Assembly: GCF_018476525.1 (NCBI RefSeq)
Contig: NZ_JAHCST010000019.1
Location: 18,090 to 82,089, forward strand
Direction: 5' to 3'
Origin: Acrocarpospora catenulata
GTDB lineage: Bacteria > Actinomycetota > Actinomycetes > Streptosporangiales > Streptosporangiaceae
DNA: 64,000 bases
Shown here: positions 33,363 to 43,457 of the stretch, one piece after another
Layout of the letters: every line of letters begins with the position of its first letter
Position numbering within the stretch: position 1 is the first letter of the stretch
The notes under the pieces: model-generated
Database searches by the model: none
What the model saw: only the letters and a program-made list of their open reading frames with translations
Told to the model about the DNA's origin: nothing
Translations under genes and position numbers: made by a program

Positions 33363-34325
33363 TCAGCCGCGCACCCGGTTGGTGCGCTGGACGAGAATGA
33401 CGGCGATGATGATCAACCCCTTGAGCACTTGCTGCCAGAAGCTCTGGACCCCGTACAGGTTGAGCAGGTTGTTGATCAGAACCAGGACCAGCACGCCGCC
33501 GAAGGTGGCGCGGGCCGAGCCGCGCCCTCCGGCCAGGCTGGCGCCGCCGATCACGCAGGCGGCGATGGCGTCCAGCTCGAAGGCCACCCCCACGCTCGGC
33601 TGCGCGATGCCCACCCTGCTGGCCAGGATCACCCCGGCCAGCCCGGCGCAGGCGCCGCTGATCGTGTACGCGAGCGTGAGGTGTCTCGGCACGCTGATCC
33701 CGGCCAGCCGTACGGTCTCGGCGTTGCCGCCGATGGCCGTGATGGCGCGCCCGGCCGGGGTGCGGGTCAGGAAGACGCCCCCGACGGCGAAGACGGCCAG
33801 CATGATGAGGGTGGCGACCGGGACAGGCCCGGCCATCGCGGAGCCGAGCGTGAAGAAGGCCGGGTCGTCCGGCGCGATCGGCACCTCGGAGTAGACGAAG
33901 GCCAGGCCGCGGATGGTGGTCAGCGAGGCCAGCGTCACCACGAAGGGGGCCAGCCCGAACCGGGCCACCAGCACGCCGTTGACCGCGCCGAAGGCCACCC
34001 CCGCGAGCAGGCCGACCAGCATGGCCACCGGGATCGGCAGTCCGGCCACCAGACCGGCGGCGAGGATGCCGGAGAAGGCCACCACCGAACCCACCGACAG
34101 GTCGATGCCGCCGGTGAGGATGACCACCAGCATGCCGAAGGCGAGCAGGCCGGTGGTGACCATCTGCTTGAGCAGGTTGGTGAGGTTGACCGGGGTGAGG
34201 AAGGTGTCGGAGGTGAACGCGGCCACCGCCACCAGCGCCAGGATGAGCGCGACGAACGCCGCCGTCACGGTGACGTCCCGCCCCCGGACGACGAGGGCGG
34301 GCTTTCTGAGGAGTTGCCCGGTCAT
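33363..34325 (-). CDS. sugar ABC transporter permease, RbsC-like
   Basis: This 320-residue protein has the RbsC markers GGIDLSVGSVVAFSGI, FGAVNGVLVARFGLAPFVVTLASL, RAITAIGGNAETVRLAGI and GGASLAGGRGSARATFGG. ATG 34325 overlaps the ATPase stop (ATGA); the frame is open further upstream but reads as antisense-like residues there. It acts with the ATPase and lipoprotein on either side. Confidence 0.92.
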   Translation of the reverse strand: MTGQLLRKPALVVRGRDVTVTAAFVALILALVAVAAFTSDTFLTPVNLTNLLKQMVTTGLLAFGMLVVILTGGIDLSVGSVVAFSGILAAGLVAGLPIPVAMLVGLLAGVAFGAVNGVLVARFGLAPFVVTLASLTTIRGLAFVYSEVPIAPDDPAFFTLGSAMAGPVPVATLIMLAVFAVGGVFLTRTPAGRAITAIGGNAETVRLAGISVPRHLTLAYTISGACAGLAGVILASRVGIAQPSVGVAFELDAIAACVIGGASLAGGRGSARATFGGVLVLVLINNLLNLYGVQSFWQQVLKGLIIIAVILVQRTNRVRG

Positions 34326-35791
34326 GCGGCCTGTCCGATCGCGTACGCGAGGATCTCGTCCTCGGTGGTGGAGTCCGAGCGCAGCTCGCCGGCGATCCGG
34401 CCCTGGCGCATCACCAGCACCCGGTCGGTGGCGCCGAGCACCTCGGTCAGGTCGGAGGAGATGAGCAGCACCGCCAGGCCCGCGCGGGCCAGGTCGTCGA
34501 CCATGCGGTAGATGTCGACCCGGGTGGCCATGTCCACGCCCCGGGTGGGTTCGTCGAGGATGAGCACCCTCGGCCCGGCCAGCAGCCACTTGGCCAGTAC
34601 GGCCTTCTGCTGGTTGCCGCCGCTCAGCGCGGCCACCGGTATGGTGGCGCACCGGGCCGGCTGGATGCTCAGCCGCTCGATCATCTCGCCCACCCGCTTG
34701 CGCCGGGCGGTCATGTCGAGCAGCGGGCCACGCCGGGTGGCGCCGAGCGTGGCCAGCGCGATGTTGTCCAGGACGGTCATGCCGAGCACCAGACCGGAGC
34801 GCTTCCGGTCCTCGGTGACCAGGGCCAGCCCGGCCGCGATGGCCGCGGCGGGGGAGCGGTAGCCGCCGGTCCCCTTCGACGGCGGTTCGGCGCCGAAGAC
34901 GCAGCGGGCCAGTTCGCTGCGGCCCGAGCCGACCAAGCCGAACAGGCCGACGATCTCCCCGGATCTGACCTCCAGAGAGACGTCCTGGAATTCGCCGTCC
35001 CGGGAGAGCCCTGTCAAGTGAAGCCGGGTCTCCGAGGGGGCTTCCCTGCGGGCTGGGTAGATCTGCTCCAGCAGCCGCCCGGCCATCAGGCCGATCAGCT
35101 CGGTCTCGCTGGTCTTCGCCGGTTCGGTGGTGGCGATGATCTGGCCGTCCTTGATGACCACGATCGAGTCGGCCAGCTCCAGCACCTCGGCCAGCCGGTG
35201 CGAGACGTAGATCACCAGCACGCCGCGCTCGCGCAGCCGCCGGATCAGCGCGAACAGCGCGTCCAGGTCGGCCCCGGCCAGCACCGCCGACGGCTCGTCC
35301 AGGACGAGCACCCGGACCTCCCCGGCCAGCGCCTTGGCGATCTCCACCATCTGCTGGCGGGCCACCGGCAGCCGCCCGGCCGGGGTGCGCGGGTCGATGC
35401 CGCCGAAACCCGCGTCGTCCAGCAGCCGCCGGGCCTGGCGGTGCGCCTCCGGCCAGTCGATCAGGCCGCCGCGCCGCCGGGGGTAGGCGCCCAGCAGCAG
35501 GTTCTCGGTCACCGAGAGCTCGGGCACCAGGGAGAGCTCCTGGTAGACGGTGCGGATGCCGCGCGCGTGCGCGTCGTGCGGGGAGCGCAGCTCGACCGGC
35601 TCGCCGTCGATGCGCAGCTCGCCAGAGGTCATCCGGTGCGCCCCGGCCAGCACCCGGATCAGCGTGGACTTGCCGGCTCCGTTGGCGCCCACCACGGCCA
35701 GCACCTCGCCGGGGCGGCCGGTGAGGTCCACGCCGTGCAGGACCTCCACGTCGCCGTAGCTCTGCCGTACGCCCCGGAGTTCGAGGCTCAT
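34322..35791 (-). CDS. sugar ABC transporter ATP-binding protein, RbsA-like
   Basis: The protein has 489 residues and two nucleotide-binding domains. Domain 1 has GANGAGKST, a changed signature LPVARQQMVEIAKAL and VLVLDEPSAVL. Domain 2 has the degenerate Walker A GLVGSGRSEL, LSGGNQQKAVLAKWL and VLILDEPTRGVD. That asymmetry is normal for RbsA-type ATPases. The start overlaps the aldehyde dehydrogenase stop and the stop overlaps the permease start. Confidence 0.93.
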   Translation of the reverse strand: MSLELRGVRQSYGDVEVLHGVDLTGRPGEVLAVVGANGAGKSTLIRVLAGAHRMTSGELRIDGEPVELRSPHDAHARGIRTVYQELSLVPELSVTENLLLGAYPRRRGGLIDWPEAHRQARRLLDDAGFGGIDPRTPAGRLPVARQQMVEIAKALAGEVRVLVLDEPSAVLAGADLDALFALIRRLRERGVLVIYVSHRLAEVLELADSIVVIKDGQIIATTEPAKTSETELIGLMAGRLLEQIYPARREAPSETRLHLTGLSRDGEFQDVSLEVRSGEIVGLFGLVGSGRSELARCVFGAEPPSKGTGGYRSPAAAIAAGLALVTEDRKRSGLVLGMTVLDNIALATLGATRRGPLLDMTARRKRVGEMIERLSIQPARCATIPVAALSGGNQQKAVLAKWLLAGPRVLILDEPTRGVDMATRVDIYRMVDDLARAGLAVLLISSDLTEVLGATDRVLVMRQGRIAGELRSDSTTEDEILAYAIGQAA

Positions 35792-37179
35792 GCGAAGGCC
35801 TCCATCACGATGACGCTCTTCTGCCGGGTGAAGTCGAGGACCGTCTCGTGCAGGCCCTCGCGGTAGCCGCCGGTGTCCTTGGTGCCGCCGAAGGGCAGGT
35901 TCTCGGCGCGCAGCGCGGTGGAGCCGTTGATCACCACGCCGCCCACGTCCAGCTGCCTGGCCAGGGTGAGAGCGCGCGAGATGTCCCGGGTGAAGACGGC
36001 GGCGTGCAGGCCGTACGGGGACTCGTTGGCCATCCGGACCGCGTCCAGGGGGTCGGTGAACCGGGCCACCGGGGCCACCGGGCCGAAGATCTCCTCGGCG
36101 AAGGCGGGGCTGGCGGTGGGCACGTCGACCAGCACGGCCGGGTCCACGAACGCGCCGCGTCGGGTGCCCCCGGCGGCCAGGGTGGCGCCGTCCTGGACTA
36201 GGCGGTCCACCGCCGCGATCACCCGCTCGGCCGCCTCCTCGGCGATCAGCGGGCCGACGTCGGTGGACTCCTGGAGCTGGTCGCCGACCACGAGCTTGGC
36301 GGCCTGGTCGAGCAGCGCGCCGACGAACGCGTCGTGGATGCCGTCCTGCACGTACACCCGCTTGACCGCGCAGCAGATCTGGCCGTTGCCCCTGGCCAGC
36401 CGCCCGAGCACCACGGCCTCGGCGGCCTTCTCGGCGTCGGCGTCGTCGCAGACGATCAGCGCGTCGTTGCCGCCGAGTTCCAGGAACACCTTCTTCAGGG
36501 TGGCGGCGGCCAGTTCGGCGACGGCCCGCCCGGCGGCGGTGCTGCCGGTGAGGCTGACGGCGGCGATCCCGGGCAGGGTGGCCAGCGCCCGGGAGACCGC
36601 CACCCCGCCGGTGACCAGCTGGTGCGCGTGCGCGGGCAGACCGGCCGTGGCGATCAGCTCGGCCACCCTGACCAGGGCCAGCGGGCAGCGCGCGGGCGGC
36701 TGCACCACCACGGCGTTCCCGGCGGCCAACGCGGCGGCGGCCTTGTGCGCGTACAGTTCGACCGGGTAGTTGAACGGCACCAGCGCGGCCACCACGCCGA
36801 GCGGCTCGCGCATGGTCACCGCGAGGTGGCGTTCCAGGCCGGGTACGGCGTCCAGCGGGATCTGGCGGCCGAACAGCCGGGTGGCCTCCCCGGCGTAGCC
36901 CCGGAAGATCCGGATCGCGGCCTCCACCTCGCCCCTGGTCTGCGGCAGCGGCTTGCCGTTCTCGGCGGCCAGCAGGCGGGCGAGCTCGGGCAGTTCGGCC
37001 TCGATCAGGTCGGCGACGCGGAGCAGCAGGCGGGCCCGCTCGTGCGCGGGAAGCGCGGCCATCGCCGACTGACCCTGCCGGGCCCGGTCCACCGCCTCGG
37101 CCACCGCGCTCGCGTCGAGGTCGGGCACCTCGCCCAGGTGTTCTCCGGTGCCGGGGTTGGTGACGGCGATCGGCGGCAT
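35788..37179 (-). CDS. NAD(P)-dependent aldehyde dehydrogenase, possibly lactaldehyde dehydrogenase
   Basis: The protein has 463 residues. The family residues are present: EPLGVVAALVPFNYPVEL (catalytic Asn region), SLTGSTAAGRAV, FLELGGNDALIV (general base Glu), GNGQICCAVKRVYV (nucleophile Cys) and EEIFGPVAPV. ATG 37179 has AAGGAG seven bases upstream; a GTG six codons earlier covers that site and is less likely. In the non-phosphorylated L-fucose pathway, 2-keto-3-deoxyfuconate can be cleaved to pyruvate and L-lactaldehyde, which an enzyme of this type would oxidise to lactate. The link to the fuconate dehydratase at 6541 is an inference. Other short-chain or semialdehyde substrates are possible. 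Confidence 0.88.
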   Translation of the reverse strand: MPPIAVTNPGTGEHLGEVPDLDASAVAEAVDRARQGQSAMAALPAHERARLLLRVADLIEAELPELARLLAAENGKPLPQTRGEVEAAIRIFRGYAGEATRLFGRQIPLDAVPGLERHLAVTMREPLGVVAALVPFNYPVELYAHKAAAALAAGNAVVVQPPARCPLALVRVAELIATAGLPAHAHQLVTGGVAVSRALATLPGIAAVSLTGSTAAGRAVAELAAATLKKVFLELGGNDALIVCDDADAEKAAEAVVLGRLARGNGQICCAVKRVYVQDGIHDAFVGALLDQAAKLVVGDQLQESTDVGPLIAEEAAERVIAAVDRLVQDGATLAAGGTRRGAFVDPAVLVDVPTASPAFAEEIFGPVAPVARFTDPLDAVRMANESPYGLHAAVFTRDISRALTLARQLDVGGVVINGSTALRAENLPFGGTKDTGGYREGLHETVLDFTRQKSVIVMEAFA

Positions 37180-37193
37180 GTGTTCGCTCCTTG

Positions 37194-37976
37194 TCACGGC
37201 CGGCGGCCGTTCTGGTTGGGGCCGTAGCCCAGGCGGTGGCTGATGTCGGTGGCCATGGCCAGCGCGGTGGGGGCCAGGCGGTGGCAGTCCTCGAGGCCGA
37301 AGCGCCCGGCCGGGGCCGAGACGCTGAAGGCGCCCACGGCCTGACCCGCGGAGTTGCGGATGGGCAGGCCGACGCAGCGCACGCCCTCCTCGTTCTCCTC
37401 GTCGTCGATGGCGTAGCCCTGCCGCCGGATCAGGGCCAGCTCGGCCAGCAGGGCGTCCCCGGTGAGGGTGTGCGGGGTGCGGCGCTCCAGCGGCCCGGCC
37501 AGCACCTCGGCCACCGTGGGGGCGTCGAACAGGGAGAGCACGGCCTTCCCCATGGCGGTGCAGTGCAGCGGCGCCCGGTTGCCGATCCTGGAGACCAGCC
37601 GGACCGACTTGGCGCTCTCCACCTTGTCGATGTAGACGATCTGGTGGCCGACCGGGATGCCCAGGTGCACGGTCTCGCCGCTCAACTCCACCAGCTCGGC
37701 CAGGTACGGCTGGGCCGCCGCGCGCAGCCCGTCCTCGTCCAGGTACTGCCCGGCCAGCATGATCAGCCGGACCCCGAGCCGGTAGCAGCCCGCCTGGTCG
37801 CGGTCGAGTACCCGGAGTTCGAGCAGCGAGGTCACGTACCGGTGGGCGGTGCTGACGGCGACCCCGGCCCGGGCCGCGAGGGCGCCCAGGGCGATGCCGG
37901 AGCGTCCGGCCTCGGAAACGGCGGCAACGATTTCGAAAGCCTTGTCAACACTCGACGACTTTCGCCCGCTTCGCAT
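37194..37976 (-). CDS. IclR-family transcriptional regulator
   Basis: This 260-residue protein has an N-terminal winged helix (VDKAFEIVAAVSEAGRSGIALGALAARAGVAVSTAHRYV) and a C-terminal effector domain with GETVHLGIPVGHQIVYIDKVES, GNRAPLHCTAMGKAVLS and GFAxDDEENEEGVRCVGLPI-like residues (here GYAIDDEENEEGVRCVG). It heads the sugar-transport unit and is separated by 14 bases from the dehydrogenase gene. A palindrome overlaps its own start (37976-37990), so it probably represses this unit until its sugar-derived ligand appears. Confidence 0.93.
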   Translation of the reverse strand: MRSGRKSSSVDKAFEIVAAVSEAGRSGIALGALAARAGVAVSTAHRYVTSLLELRVLDRDQAGCYRLGVRLIMLAGQYLDEDGLRAAAQPYLAELVELSGETVHLGIPVGHQIVYIDKVESAKSVRLVSRIGNRAPLHCTAMGKAVLSLFDAPTVAEVLAGPLERRTPHTLTGDALLAELALIRRQGYAIDDEENEEGVRCVGLPIRNSAGQAVGAFSVSAPAGRFGLEDCHRLAPTALAMATDISHRLGYGPNQNGRRP

Positions 37977-37990
37977 TCGAGTTACTCGAA
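37976..37990. promoter_or_regulatory. palindromic operator at the IclR start codon
   Basis: TTCGAGTTACTCGAA is an inverted repeat with two six-base arms and a three-base centre, touching the ATG of the IclR gene. The upstream minus-strand TTGACA at about 38050-38045 could be a -35 element. This is a typical position for autorepression. Confidence 0.55.
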
Positions 37991-38052
37991 TCTATTTTCA
38001 TATTTCTGCAACACAATTGCGAGAGTTCCACCAGGCTTTGGACATGTCAAGA

Positions 38053-38094
38053 CTCCAGGACAGGTGGGGTAGATGCCCTTTTCCTGTCCTGGAG
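38053..38094 (-). terminator. stem-loop after the ornithine hydroxylase gene
   Basis: CTCCAGGACAGG (38053-38064) pairs perfectly with CCTGTCCTGGAG (38083-38094) over an 18-base loop. It lies about 100 bases after the hydroxylase stop and ahead of the IclR promoter, so termination is likely. No T-run follows on the minus strand. Confidence 0.5.
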
Positions 38095-38192
38095 CACCAA
38101 TTAGTGGACTTTTGCGAAAATGTTGGCTATTTGCGGGCGTTGGCTACGCTATGCTTGCTTAGATTCTGATAGATTCTTGCGCGATAGTTTGT

Positions 38193-39503
38193 CTATCTTG
38201 CGGCGGCGCTGCGCTGGGTGAGCAGGGACTCGCGGATCTCGCCGGCGCGGATCGCGGTGGTGGAGAGCAGGGTTGAGGTGATGCCGTGCGAGTGTTCGGT
38301 GCCGCCCTGCAAGTAGATGCCGGCGCTCACGCCGGGGACGGTGAGCACGTGGTGGTCGCGGCTCACCCGGAGGGCGTCCTCGTCGTCGCGGAGGCAGAGC
38401 TTGCCGGTCGGGCCGAGCAGGGCGGTCAGGTCCTGCGGGCGGTAGCCGGTGGCGTGGACCAGGAGGTCGGCCTCCAGGACCTCGTGCTCCCCGGTGGGCA
38501 GGTACTCCACGGTGACCGTCAGGCGGTCGCCATCCTCGCGTACGTCGCGGATGCGGGAGACGTTGAGCATGCGCAGCCGCTCCCGGCCGTGCACCCGCTC
38601 CCGGTACATGGTCGCGTAGAGCGACTCGATCAGGTCGGCGTCCACCGCCGAGTAGTTGGTGCTCCGGTGGTAGTCGAACAGGGACTGCTTCACCTCGGCG
38701 GGGGCGCGGAAGTAGACGTCCACCGCCTCCGGGTCGAAGATGCGGTTGGCGAACGGGCTGTCGTCGGCGGGGGTGTAGCCGTACTTGGCGAAGACCGCGC
38801 AGACCTCGGCGTCGGTGAAGACGCGGTGCAGGTAGTCCACGGCCTCGGCGGCGCTCTGCCCGGCGCCCAGCACCACCGCCCGCCGGATCGGGGCGCCGGT
38901 CAGTTCGGCCACCCGGGGGATGAGCTCGCTGGTGTGGCAGACGCGGGAGGACAGCACCGTGCCGGGCGGCAGGTGCGGCTCCAGACCGACGGCCAGCACG
39001 ATGTTCCTGGTCCGGCGTACCAGCGTGCCGCCGGGGCGCGCCGGGTCCCTGCTGGTCACGTCGAACCACCGGATCTCGCCGTCCTCGGCCCGTACCGGGT
39101 CCACGGCCAGCACCTCGGCGTCGTACTCGACCAGGTGGGCCATGCGCGCGGCGGCCCACTCGAAGTAGTCGTGGAACTCGGCGCGGAGCGGGAAGAGCGT
39201 CTTCTGGTTGAGGAAGTCCACCAGGCGGCCGCGGTCGCGTAAGTAACACAGGAAGCTGAACTCGCTGGCCGGGTTCCGCATCGTCACCAGGTCCTTGGGA
39301 AACGAGACCTGCATGGTGGCGTCCTCCAGGAGCATGCCCCGGTGCCAGCCGAAGCGCGGCTGCCGTTCCAGGAAGCCGGCTCTGATCGGGTCGCCTGTCG
39401 CGTTGTGCTCCTCGATCGCGATGGCTAGCGCCAGATTGGACGGCCCGAAGCCGATCCCCAGCACGTCGTAGACAGTCTCCGGCCCGGTCCGCAGCATGGT
39501 CAC
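38193..39503 (-). CDS. L-ornithine N5-monooxygenase (SidA/PvdA/CchB family)
   Basis: This 436-residue protein is a flavin N-hydroxylase: the FAD motif YDVLGIGFGPSNLALA, MQVSFPKDLVTMRNP, the NADPH motif VVLGAGQSAAEAV, STNYSAVDADLIESLY and ATGYRPQDL. It hydroxylates the side-chain amine of ornithine, the first step to hydroxamate siderophores. It is divergent from the formyltransferase and NRPS locus, and an iron box lies in the shared promoter. GTG 39503 was chosen because AAAGGAGG (39521-39514) lies ten bases upstream; ATG 39497, two codons later, is the alternative. Lysine as substrate is less likely given the ornithine-type NRPS code. Confidence 0.92.
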   Translation of the reverse strand: MTMLRTGPETVYDVLGIGFGPSNLALAIAIEEHNATGDPIRAGFLERQPRFGWHRGMLLEDATMQVSFPKDLVTMRNPASEFSFLCYLRDRGRLVDFLNQKTLFPLRAEFHDYFEWAAARMAHLVEYDAEVLAVDPVRAEDGEIRWFDVTSRDPARPGGTLVRRTRNIVLAVGLEPHLPPGTVLSSRVCHTSELIPRVAELTGAPIRRAVVLGAGQSAAEAVDYLHRVFTDAEVCAVFAKYGYTPADDSPFANRIFDPEAVDVYFRAPAEVKQSLFDYHRSTNYSAVDADLIESLYATMYRERVHGRERLRMLNVSRIRDVREDGDRLTVTVEYLPTGEHEVLEADLLVHATGYRPQDLTALLGPTGKLCLRDDEDALRVSRDHHVLTVPGVSAGIYLQGGTEHSHGITSTLLSTTAIRAGEIRESLLTQRSAAAR

Positions 39504-39538
39504 CGCGTCATCGCCTCCTTTATCGCTCGTATGGTAAA

Positions 39539-39557
39539 TAAGGTTAGCCTTACCTTG
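39539..39557. promoter_or_regulatory. DtxR/IdeR-type iron box in the divergent hydroxylase/formyltransferase promoter
   Basis: TAAGGTTAGCCTTACCTTG agrees with the iron-box consensus TTAGGTTAGGCTAACCTAA at most positions and keeps the AGGTTAG...ACCT core. It should allow an iron-bound DtxR-family repressor to shut off both genes. Confidence 0.75.
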
Positions 39558-39585
39558 CAACGACCCCTCCGGAGAGGATCCCCCC

Positions 39586-40511
39586 ATGCGGGTTGTCATG
39601 TTCGGCCACCAGACCTGGGGCCACCGCACGCTCCGGGCGCTGCTGGACTCCCGGCACGAGGTGGCGCTGGCGGTCACCCATCCGCGCAGCGAGCACGCCT
39701 ACGAGCGGATCTGGGACGACTCGGTGGCCGACCTCGCGGCCGAGCACGGGGTGCCCGCGCTGCTCCGCACCCGCCCCACCGACCAGGCCCTGCTGGACGC
39801 GGTACGGGACGCCGAGCCGGACCTGATCGTGGCCAACAACTGGCGGACCTGGCTCCCGCCGGAGATCTACGACCTGCCCCCGCACGGCACGCTCAACGTG
39901 CACGACTCGCTGCTCCCCGCGTACGCCGGGTTCTCGCCGCTGATCTGGGCGCTGATCAACGGCGAGCCGGAGGTCGGGGTGACCGCGCACCGGATGACCG
40001 AGGACCTCGACGCGGGCGACATCCTGGTCCAGCGGGCGGTGCCGGTCGGGCCGACGGACACCGCCACCGACCTGTTCTTCCGTACCGTGGATCTGATCGA
40101 GCCGATCGTGCACGAGGCCCTGGACCTGATCGAGTCCGGCAAGGCCGACTGGACCCCACAGGATCGCGGCAAGGCCAGCTTCTTCCACAAGCGCGCCATC
40201 GAGGACAGCCGCATCGACTGGACCTGGCCCGCCGAGGACCTGGAACGCCTGGTACGCGCGCAGTCCGACCCGTACCCGAACGCCTTCACCCACTACCGGG
40301 GCGAACGCATCCGGATCACCGCCGCCGCCGTCTCCCAGGGCCGGTACGGCGGCACCCCCGGCCGGATCTTCATCAGGGAGGGCGACGGCGTGGTCGTGGT
40401 GGCCGGGGCCGACGCGCGCACCGGGCACCGGCACGGCCTGCTGGTCCGGCGGGTGCGCACCGAGGACGGCGCCGAGCACGCGGCCACCGACTTCTTCCGG
40501 GTGATGGGGGG

Positions 40512-40527
<16 letters not shown>
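39586..40527 (+). CDS. N5-hydroxyornithine formyltransferase (CchA-like)
   Basis: This 313-residue protein belongs to the methionyl-tRNA formyltransferase family. LNVHDSLLPAYAGFSPLIWALINGE contains the catalytic Asn/His loop, and GVTAHRMTEDLDAGDIL supplies the catalytic Asp. It is the type found in siderophore loci, where it formylates N5-hydroxyornithine using formyl-tetrahydrofolate. The partner hydroxylase is divergent and an iron box lies between them. GGAGAGGA precedes ATG 39586. Its 3' end overlaps the convergent ATPase gene by 16 bases. Confidence 0.9.
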
Positions 40528-41324
<797 letters not shown>

Positions 41325-41330
41325 GGGGGG

Positions 41331-42365
41331 TCAGCCTCCTGATCCCGCGCGGTTGGCGCGGATGAGCAACCAGAGCAGGACAGGCGCGCCGAGCACGCCG
41401 GTGACGATCCCGACGGGGAGTTCCATGTTGGGGATCAGGCGCGCCCCCGTCAGATCGGCGGCCAGCACCACCAGGGCGCCGGTCAGGCCGGAGGCGAGCG
41501 CGGGCGGCCAGGCGGCGCCGGCCAGCCGCTGGGCGATCTGCGGCGCGGCCAGCGCCACGAACGCGATCGGCCCCCCGGCCGCCGTGCCGAACGCGATCAG
41601 CCCCACCCCGGCCAGCAGGACGCCGAAGCGGACCAGCTGCACCCGGGTGCCCAGACCGGCGGCCACGTCGTCGCCGAGCTGCAGGGTACGCAGCTGGCGG
41701 CCGAGCAGCAGCGCGCAGGGCAGCAGCACGGCGCAGGCCAGGGCCAGCGGGAGCACCGCGTTCCAGTCCCGGCCGTTGAGGCTGCCGACCAGCCAGCCGA
41801 CCGCGGCCTGGGCCTGGAAGAGGCCGCCCCTGGCGATCAGCCAGTCGGTGGCGCTGGTGCAGATCCAGGAGACGCCGATGCCGACCAGGATGATCCGGTA
41901 GCCGGTGGTGCCGCGTTTCCAGGCCAGCGCGTACACCAGGAGGGCGGTGGCCAGACCGCCGAGCAGGCCGATGGCCTGCACGCTCAGCCCGCCCGTCCAG
42001 CCGAGGGTGATGGCGGCCACCACGGCGGTGCCGGAACCCTGGGTGAGGCCGATCACGTCGGGGCTGGCCATCGGGTTGCGGGCCATGGTCTGGAAGAGCG
42101 CGCCGGACACGCCGAAGGCCAGCCCGACCAGCAGTCCGGCCAGGGCCCTCGGCAGGCGGAGCTCGCGGACGATGAGCAGGGTGCCGGGGTCGCCGACCCC
42201 GGCCAGCGCCTGGACCACCTCGGGCAACGTGATCGGGTAGTCGCCGACCGCGACCACCGAGCAGAAGGCGAGGAAGGCGGCGGCGGCCAGCAGCAGGCAG
42301 AGCGCCAGCATCCTCGGCCGGAACACGCCGGAGATCGGGGGGACGGCGAGCCGGAAGTAGGTCAT
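41331..42365 (-). CDS. FecCD-family ferric siderophore permease (second of two)
   Basis: This 344-residue protein has about nine to ten membrane segments and the family markers VRELRLPRALAGLLVGLAFGVSGALFQTMARNPMASPDVIGLTQGSG, GWLVGSLNGRDW and GPIAFVALAAPQIAQRL. It forms a heterodimer with the product of the gene just upstream, from which it is separated by three bases, and is followed after six bases by the ATPase gene. Confidence 0.92.
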   Translation of the reverse strand: MTYFRLAVPPISGVFRPRMLALCLLLAAAAFLAFCSVVAVGDYPITLPEVVQALAGVGDPGTLLIVRELRLPRALAGLLVGLAFGVSGALFQTMARNPMASPDVIGLTQGSGTAVVAAITLGWTGGLSVQAIGLLGGLATALLVYALAWKRGTTGYRIILVGIGVSWICTSATDWLIARGGLFQAQAAVGWLVGSLNGRDWNAVLPLALACAVLLPCALLLGRQLRTLQLGDDVAAGLGTRVQLVRFGVLLAGVGLIAFGTAAGGPIAFVALAAPQIAQRLAGAAWPPALASGLTGALVVLAADLTGARLIPNMELPVGIVTGVLGAPVLLWLLIRANRAGSGG

Positions 42366-42368
42366 GTC

Positions 42369-43388
42369 TCAGAGCTCCGCGAGGCGGCGTCGGCGGACCA
42401 GGGCGATGAAGAACGGGCCGCCGATGAAGGCGATCAGGACGCCGGCCTGGATCTCGGCGGGGCGGGCCGCCAGCCGTCCGGCCAGGTCGGCGGTGAGCAG
42501 CAGGATGGGCGCCAGCAGTGCGGAGATCGGGAGCAGCCAGCGGTGGTCGGGGCCGACCCCGGCCCGGACCGCCAGCACCCGGGCCACGTGCGGCACCACC
42601 AGGCCGAGGAAGACCACCGGGCCGATCACGGCCACCGCCGCGCCGGTGAGGAGCATGATCGCGATCACTCCGGCGGCCCGGACCAGGGCCGGGCGGCGGC
42701 CCAGCGAGGTGGCCACGTCGTCGCCGAGTGCCAGGCTGTTCAGTGCGGGCGCGCAGGCGAGGGCGATCAGCGTCCCGGCCGCCACGAACGGCAGGATCTG
42801 GAGCACGACTTCGCCGGTCTGGCCGGCCAGCGATCCGGCCGACCAGAAGCGGTAGCGGTTGAGCGACTCCGGGTCGATCAGGATGATCGCGTTGGTCACC
42901 GAGAAGAGCAGCGAGGTGACCGCGATTCCCGCCAGCGCCAGCTTCACCGGGGTCAGGCCGGATCTGCCGAGCCGGGCCAGCGCGTACACGACCAGGCTGG
43001 TGAGCAGGGCCCCGGCCAGGGCGAACCAGATGAAGCCGAACAGTGAGGTGACGCCGAGCAGGGCCATCGCGGCGACGATCGCGAACGCGGCGCCCGCGCT
43101 CACCCCGAGCAGGCCGGGGTCGGCCAGCGGGTTCCTTGTGAGCGCCTGCATGAGCGCGCCGGAGACGCCGAGTGCCGCGCCCGCCGCCAGGCCGAGGGCG
43201 GTGCGGGGCGCGCGGACCGACCAGATCACGTTTCCGGTCGTACGGTCCACGTCGTGGCCGGTGAGGGTCTGGACGACCTGGTCGAGGGGGATGCTGAGCG
43301 CGCCCAGGGCCAGGGATAACAGGCAGAGCAGGACCAGCAGGGCGCCCAGGCTGCCGATCAGCAGGGCCGGGCCTCTGTACCGAACCAC
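42369..43388 (-). CDS. FecCD-family ferric siderophore permease (first of two)
   Basis: This 339-residue protein has the permease markers VRAPRTALGLAAGAALGVSGALMQALTRNPLADPGLLGVSAGA, AGIAVTSLLFSVTNAIIL and VVFLGLVVPHVAR. GTG 43388 was chosen because AAGGAAAG lies about eight bases upstream; the longer TTG start at 43409 would put that ribosome site inside the gene. An iron box (43411-43429) lies just upstream, so the import unit should be induced when iron is low. It is divergent from the NRPS gene. Confidence 0.9.
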   Translation of the reverse strand: MVRYRGPALLIGSLGALLVLLCLLSLALGALSIPLDQVVQTLTGHDVDRTTGNVIWSVRAPRTALGLAAGAALGVSGALMQALTRNPLADPGLLGVSAGAAFAIVAAMALLGVTSLFGFIWFALAGALLTSLVVYALARLGRSGLTPVKLALAGIAVTSLLFSVTNAIILIDPESLNRYRFWSAGSLAGQTGEVVLQILPFVAAGTLIALACAPALNSLALGDDVATSLGRRPALVRAAGVIAIMLLTGAAVAVIGPVVFLGLVVPHVARVLAVRAGVGPDHRWLLPISALLAPILLLTADLAGRLAARPAEIQAGVLIAFIGGPFFIALVRRRRLAEL

Positions 43389-43410
43389 CGGGGTCTTTCC
43401 TTCCTGCAAG

Positions 43411-43429
43411 TTAGGTTAGGCACGCCTTA
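43411..43429. promoter_or_regulatory. iron box for the siderophore import unit
   Basis: TTAGGTTAGGCACGCCTTA has its first 11 bases identical to the iron-box consensus TTAGGTTAGGCTAACCTAA, and 15 of 19 positions match overall. It lies 23 bases before the GTG of the first permease gene. Confidence 0.8.
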
Positions 43430-43457
43430 TTTCTTGGCTTGCGGCCTTCCCAAGTAC

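Noticed and set aside
38098..38200. AT-rich stretch with small repeats near the end of the hydroxylase gene, considered as an attachment site or small RNA
   Set aside because: Only a weak five-base stem and no tRNA or integrase are nearby. It is best explained as intergenic sequence with the hydroxylase terminator region.
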